Positions 9,136 through 14,019 of a DNA stretch of 14,019 nucleotides are shown here, piece after piece (the stretch's first letter is position 1; every line of letters begins with the position of its first letter). The DNA comes from Cudoniella acicularis. Lineage: Eukaryota; Ascomycota; Leotiomycetes; Helotiales; Helotiaceae. The stretch is taken from positions 1-14,019 of the forward strand of contig JAAMPI010001474.1 of assembly GCA_013054445.1 (NCBI GenBank), given 5' to 3'. The position numbers were made by a program, and so were the translations under genes. The notes below the pieces were generated by a model that was not told where the DNA came from, made no database searches, and worked only from the letters and a program-made list of their open reading frames with translations.

Positions 9136-11162
9136 ATGAATCCCTCTCGACCTAACAGTCGACTCTTCTTCCGCCGTCCACCTTAGCCGCCTACCGACGA
9201 CTATATAGATATATCTTCTATATACTATATACCGCGTACTACGGCTATACCCTACCTACACTCTTAATATATTAAATAAATAGTTTATTTAATAGTAAGG
9301 ACTAACTTATAATATTTTATAAGTTTTGATTTTTTTTTTCTTTTTAATTATAACTAATCTTATATAGATTTAGCTCTACTAGAATTTATAGTCTTAAGTT
9401 ATCGTTTATAATTAAGAAAATACTTAAATAATATAGATATATTATTATATTAAGAGTATATAGAGTTACTATTATATATATATTAGCTATTAAATTAAAA
9501 AACCTTAATAATATATTTTAATTAAGTTTATACTTATTAGCCTAATACTTTCTCTTATTCGTAGTCGTCTTATATACTAGATTAATAATAGAATAGAAAA
9601 TAAAATCAATCTTATAATATTTAAAAAACTAATATTCTTTATAGTTATATATTTAAATTTTATTTAAAGGCTTATATTCTTCTTATTAAGTATCTATCTA
9701 TTATATAAGTTATAATAAAATAATTTTATAATAAAAACATTAAAATATTATAGTCTATATATCTATTATAGTCTCTTACCTAACTAAGAGACTATATTAC
9801 TCTCTCTTTTAAATATTTTTTAAATAATTAGCTAAATCTAGTTAAGTCGTCTCTCTAACTATTCTAGCCCGCTCGCTCTTATAGTCGGCTTAATATTTTA
9901 CTATTTTATTATTATTCTTTATATCTAAGATTTTAATAATACCTTTTCCTTTTTATTTATATTTTACTTATTATATAAGTTCTTTATTAGTAGATATAAT
10001 ATATTATATTACTGTTTCGTTATATTATTAACTAATAAGCCTAATACTAGGCTATAGTTATATAGTATATTCGAATTCTAGTATAAGATAGAGAACCTTA
10101 TTAAAGGATCTATAAATAGTATTTTAGTAAGAAATGTTTCTATAATAGTAAAATACGAAAACCTTATTTTATCTAGCTCTTTTAATAGCTTAAGTTATTA
10201 GTTTTTTTAAAGGTTATCGCCTTAATTTTTTAAAGCGAATAGAAAGACTCTTTTAAATAGAAATCAGATAAAGCTCTATAAAGAATATATAATAGAAGGG
10301 TTTAATAGTTTAATTTAAGTTAGAGCGAGGAAATTATAAAAAAGAGACTATCTTAACACGTATTATCTAGACTTAATTTTATTAATATTCTTATCTATTC
10401 TATATATCTTAATTAACTTTAACCTTATAGGTCAGGACTTTTATTTTTAGATAATAAAATTCGATTTCTGCTTAAAAGAAAGCTTTAAGAGCTTAAGAGT
10501 GCTTTTCTTTATAAATTTATCTATTAAGAACCGTAATTAATTAGTAGCTAAAAATAGACTACCGAAAATACCTAGCGAGAACGAAAGCGAGAACGTAGGG
10601 TAGAGACAAGGGCGAAGATAAAGGGTAGAGACAGGAGAGTAAACACTAGACTACTTTGTTCTAATAGGTATTGCCTAAGCCTAAGTATAACCGCCGTAAA
10701 ATATTCGAAATAAACTACCTATAAAAGATATATATTATACTAGCCGCCTATTAGTTTAATAGGTTATATCGTATATATAGAATAAGTATTATTATTTAAA
10801 GATAAAATTAATAAGAAGACTATATCTTATAGATATTATATTTAAATAGTTAATTTATTGTTTTTAAGATTATAAAATAAATAATAAATATAATTAGTCT
10901 TTTTAATTATATGATTTTCACGCGTATAAATAATAAATACCTAACTACTTAACTAAGAAGAATAGGTAATTACGGACGTCTAGAGCCTTTCTCTTAAACT
11001 AAATATAAACTTATTTTATTATTTCTTAGATAAAATCTAAATATAAGATACTAATAATTTATTTACTTTTAGGTTAAAGAGCGCGAGATAAGATATAGCT
11101 AGAGCTTTTATAATATATATCTCTATTAGATAATACTATAGAACTTTATAATAGCTCGTTTA
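9136..11162. repeat. Saturated-RIP segment, family unknown
   Basis: This is extremely AT-rich. No CpA or TpG is present in 9361-9600, and very few elsewhere. From ATG 9136 plus-strand frame 1 can be followed to about 11155 with nearly all stops being TAA or TAG (former CAA/CAG) and one TGA near 10915. TpG loss also makes TGA rare in other frames, so this does not prove the frame. Two short repeats occur: GCGAGAACG at 10575 and 10587, and GGGTAGAGACA at 10598 and 10623. No known domain was recognised on either strand. It might be the reverse-transcriptase half of the LINE at 11514-13675, but I found no polymerase motif to support that. Confidence 0.65.
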
Positions 11163-11513
11163 TGTCACAGACCTAGTTCGTCGACGCCTTGGCGCCAGGA
11201 TAGATTGACTTAATAATAGTCGACGTAATGACTTGATTTAACGCTCGTCGATTTAATGACTTGATAATAGCTTGTCCTTCTGATCGATAGTCGATTTAAT
11301 GACTTGACGACTGACCGAATAACTCACTATCTAGGGGAGTCGCTTACGGACTACTTCGCTTACTAGCGCTATTTGTATAGTTAAATAGAGCTTCTCCCTC
11401 TAGGAGAACCTCTTCTTCTCTCTTTAGTTTAGTCTCTTCGATAATATAGCACCTTCTTATAAATACGTCCCTACGTAACGTCAGGGCCCTAGTGCCTTTA
11501 TAGAGCCGTAACA
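11163..11513 (+). mobile_element. LTR copy 2, RIPed, probably solo
   Basis: The segment starts TGTCACAGACCTAG and ends GAGCCGTAACA, so it has TGT...ACA termini. About 105 bases at its 3' end align with LTR copy 1 (4542-4807, minus). Many differences are CpA to TpA or TpG to TpA. It is less AT-rich than its surroundings. TATAAATA at about 11458-11465 fits a plus-oriented promoter. The upstream part differs from copy 1 and holds a short tandem-like repeat. Coding remnants of a LINE begin directly to its right, so it looks inserted there. No perfect 5-bp target duplication was found (GTTTA left, ATTAT right). Confidence 0.75.
11203..11310 (+). repeat. Repeated motif in the LTR U3 region
   Basis: GTCGAYKTAATGACTTGA occurs at about 11219, 11247 and 11290, with a degenerate copy at 11203. 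Spacing is 28 and 43 bases. Short repeats in U3 often serve as enhancers of LTR promoters; that role is inferred. LTR copy 1 lacks them. Confidence 0.6.
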
Positions 11514-13675
11514 ATTATAGGCTTACCTTTTAAAAGGCCTTAGACTTTAAGACTACTTTCTTAATTAAGTCTTTTATAAAGCTTATTAGGTATTCTATAT
11601 AGACCTTGATTTATTCTAGTAGATAGGTATCTTTTAAAAGACTTTAAAGTTTTATTACTTTATTCTTAACTATAGCTATATCTGTCTTTTTCTAGTTAAG
11701 TCTCTTTTTCTAACTTCATTATAAAAAGAAAAGGTCTAAGGTTATAAGGATTAGCCGATAGTTAGATCCTTAGTCTAGGATATCGTCTATTATATAGGTT
11801 ATTAAATAGTTAAACGTTTTTTTTTNATCTTAAAGGTTAGGCCTAGGGTGTTTTATAGGCCTCTTACTTCTTACGTGATTATATCTAAGAGAATAAACAG
11901 TTATAGGCCTACGCTCTCTATTATCTCGAATAGTAATTCTATAAAAAGGTAATAGGTTAGGTCTTAAGGCTTATTCTATTATAGATAATATAGGTTAAAG
12001 TCTTTAAATAAGATATATTCTCTAGGTTCGCCTAGCGCTTATTATAAGAAGAAGATTAGAGAGGTTTCGAGGGTATGTCGGGGATATTCTAATAGTTAAT
12101 TATAGACGTTATAGATATTTTAGGTCTTGTCCTTTATTTAGATTTTAAAGGTATAGAAATTAAGCGAGTAGAAGTCGACTATCTAGGCTAATTAAGAGAG
12201 GTTCTTATTAATAAATATAAAGGCCCTACCTTTCTTAAGAGAGTATATTAGCTAGAAGCTAGATTAGCGGCGGTTATAGGTAATAGAGGTATATAGGTTA
12301 GTCTATAGTTTTTAGACAGCGATTATATCTAGGCGGCTTATATCTAAGTCTTTAAATAGAGAGATTATCGTCTTATTCTTACTTTTCTATATATTATATT
12401 AAAAGATCTTTAGCTTTTCTATTATTAGATACTTTATTAGTTGTTTATTAGTTCTTAGATATTACCTTAGCCCTAGGCCGTTACTATTAGGGTAGAGGGT
12501 CTTCCTAGCTTCCGTCTAGCTATAGCTGTTTCTTATACTTCGTCTTAGCCTATTTCGTCTATTTCTAAGGCCTTTTTTAAACCTATATATTTATATATAT
12601 TAATCGTTAAGGTCGTCTCTATTAAGACGATATCTTAAGTTAAAAACGGGTCTGTTTCTTAACTTAGGTTGATTATCTCTTATTTAGGTCTGTTTTAAGT
12701 CTAGCTTACCTCTTAATAAGGGCTTTTCTATAATAGGGTCTAAAGAGAAAGGTAGTTATTCTCTTTAAATCTTAAGGGCCTCTAGGCGTAGGCCTATCTT
12801 ATCTTCTAGACTCTGTTTATACGGGTTAGGTAGTTTTTATATTAGGCGTAGTGTCTTACTTTAAGACTATTATAAACGGCGTACTAGTGTCTACTTATAT
12901 CTTCTTTCTATAGGTATTCTATTATCTTATATCTTATAGATATATAAAAACTATATCTTATTATATTCTTATATACTTTTATTATATAACTATACTTATA
13001 ATATTAAAAGTATTATATAACCTAATAGTTTTTATAAAACAGCTCGTAGTTATAGAGTTAATATCTTTATAATAGGCCGTTGTCTATTAGGAAGTCTACT
13101 TGTTCCGGCTTTACGACCGTTATTAAAAGAAGTCCGATAGTCTTTTCGCTCTTAACTACTCTTTTAGACTAGACGACTCGTAATATCTCTACCTTATCTT
13201 TAATTCTCTTAAATAGATTTCTCTTATTTATCTATATCGATCTAGGCGATTCTGACTCTATAGACTAAGACCGTATATCCTTTTCTTTTAACTCTTATTC
13301 TCTTTTTTAAGACCTCGGTCTAAGACAAGTCTTTTTATAGTTCTTAGCGCTTAGCTTTACTTTCGGTCGATATAAAGATGTCTCTACTAGGGAGTCTATA
13401 TACCGCGAGGATTAGGTTTCCTATATACTTCGTATTAAGGTCGTCTACTAGCTCTTTTCCGTTTCTTTGTTTTTATCCTAGTGTTTCCTGGCCTCTTATT
13501 ACTACGACCTCCCTCTCCTAACGGCTCGAGATTATTATTATTCTTATAGCTACTAATATACTACTATTTAGGTTTTAGCCGGCTATCTAGGCGTATAATA
13601 GTTTCTCTTTAGCTAGGATAGCCGTCTTTAACTGGTTAATATTATATTAGATATTATCGAATATTATGACAGCGC
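11514..13675 (-). pseudogene. Tad-like LINE, 5' part, RIP-inactivated
   Basis: Read on the minus strand, this is a non-LTR retrotransposon remnant. Its ORF1 (gag-like) part shows YTVLVYRVR (from an HGVR-type motif), then EILRVV with SEKT, PEQ and LID, then two zinc-knuckle ghosts. In these, Tyr stands at every position expected for Cys or His with C-x2-C-x4-H-x4-C spacing (12971-13012 and 12914-12955); TGY and CAY codons have become TAY. An apurinic-type endonuclease follows: LFKDLDISRLDIIAV then a Q and later TNLY (about 12240-12360), and DFNLYY further on. Stops are almost all TAA or TAG, and at least one frame change occurs within ORF1. The reverse transcriptase that should follow is not recognisable beyond LTR copy 2, where the LINE reading ends. 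It encodes no functional protein. Confidence 0.75.
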
Positions 13676-14019
13676 TGACAGTGAAGTAGTTCTATTACTT
13701 AGAATACTAAGGTGAAGAGCGCAGACGAGGTCTGAAACGAGGTTATATACACGATATGAGGTCACGTGATCGGTCCTGACCGGACCCCGAACCAGATCTA
13801 TAATATCATCCCCCCTTAGGAGAGCTGGCCCCTAGCTCTATAGCTTGTCTCCCCTATCTAATCCCTCTACTAAAGGCAGCCGTAAGATACTAGCTCTATA
13901 ATAGCAGTCAGGTGCTAGCTCTTAGTGACACGGTGTTAACTTCGAGGGATCGGTCGGTATAGTAGTAAGGTGCTAGCTCTACGGAGGTGCCCTAGTCATA
14001 GCTTCTGTCGAGTTGATTT
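13676..14019. other. GC-normal right edge, possible LTR end
   Basis: RIP stops sharply at about 13674. On the minus strand a purine run AAGGGGGGATGA (about 13819-13808) resembles a polypurine tract. It is followed by a CACGTG (about 13764-13769) and a TATA box, GTATATAACC (about 13743-13752). This could be the 3' LTR of another element, or the 5' untranslated region of the LINE. CTAGCTCT recurs at 13832, 13890, 13915 and 13973. No gene is seen. Confidence 0.4.

Noticed and set aside
9136..11162. Starship captain (DUF3435) reading of the long plus-strand frame
   Set aside because: The conceptual protein shows none of the tyrosine-recombinase features I would expect.
13832..13980. CTAGCTCT copies at the right edge as a true tandem repeat
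   Set aside because: Two spacings are equal (58 bases), but the sequence between the copies does not align.
1..14019. tRNA genes, rRNA genes or CRISPR arrays
   Set aside because: No tRNA-like arms, rRNA signature or regularly spaced repeats were seen on reading both strands.

Overview
The window looks like nuclear DNA of a filamentous ascomycete. Spliced genes have short introns (53-116 bp) with GT..AG borders and CTAAC-like branch points. There is a secreted type-B carboxylesterase and a fungal seven-helix membrane protein of the PTH11-like/rhodopsin-domain group. Long AT-rich tracts carry the footprint of repeat-induced point mutation (RIP): CpA and TpG almost absent, TpA in great excess, CpG kept. 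I cannot name the species. Three isolated N calls (4762, 4790, 11826) point to a draft-quality sequence.

Layout. 1-1620 is a heavily RIPed repeat block. 1621-2377 is normal-composition intergenic DNA and probable 3' flank. 2378-3894 (minus) is a six-exon gene for a 379-residue membrane protein, with a TATA box at 3986-3993. 4542-4807 is an almost unmutated LTR, flanked to 5190 by RIPed DNA. 5191-6034 is intergenic DNA ending in the TATA box of the next gene. 6035-7685 (plus) is a carboxylesterase that is full length and has its catalytic triad, but is broken by two single-base deletions. 7699-8906 is a decayed Tc1/mariner-type DNA transposon that lies 13 bases past the esterase stop, in convergent orientation. 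8907-13675 is a nested, saturated-RIP block. It holds an unidentified segment (9136-11162), a second LTR copy (11163-11513), and the 5' part of a Tad-like LINE on the minus strand (about 11514-13675) with ghost zinc knuckles and an endonuclease remnant. 13676-14019 returns to normal composition and may be the edge of another LTR element.

How it fits together. Only two host genes are present, each in a small GC-normal island between transposon graveyards. This is the architecture called two-speed or AT-isochore in plant- and insect-associated fungi. Nothing shows that the two genes work in one pathway. One codes for a membrane receptor-like protein and the other for a secreted hydrolase, both in families often expanded in host-associated fungi. 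The elements show graded RIP: the LINE is saturated, the Tc1-like copy has about seven RIP-compatible stops, and one LTR is nearly untouched. The two LTR copies can be compared directly, and many of their differences are RIP-type transitions. I did not find a convincing new biological system. The most informative items are the readable RIP ghosts and the doubly frameshifted esterase.
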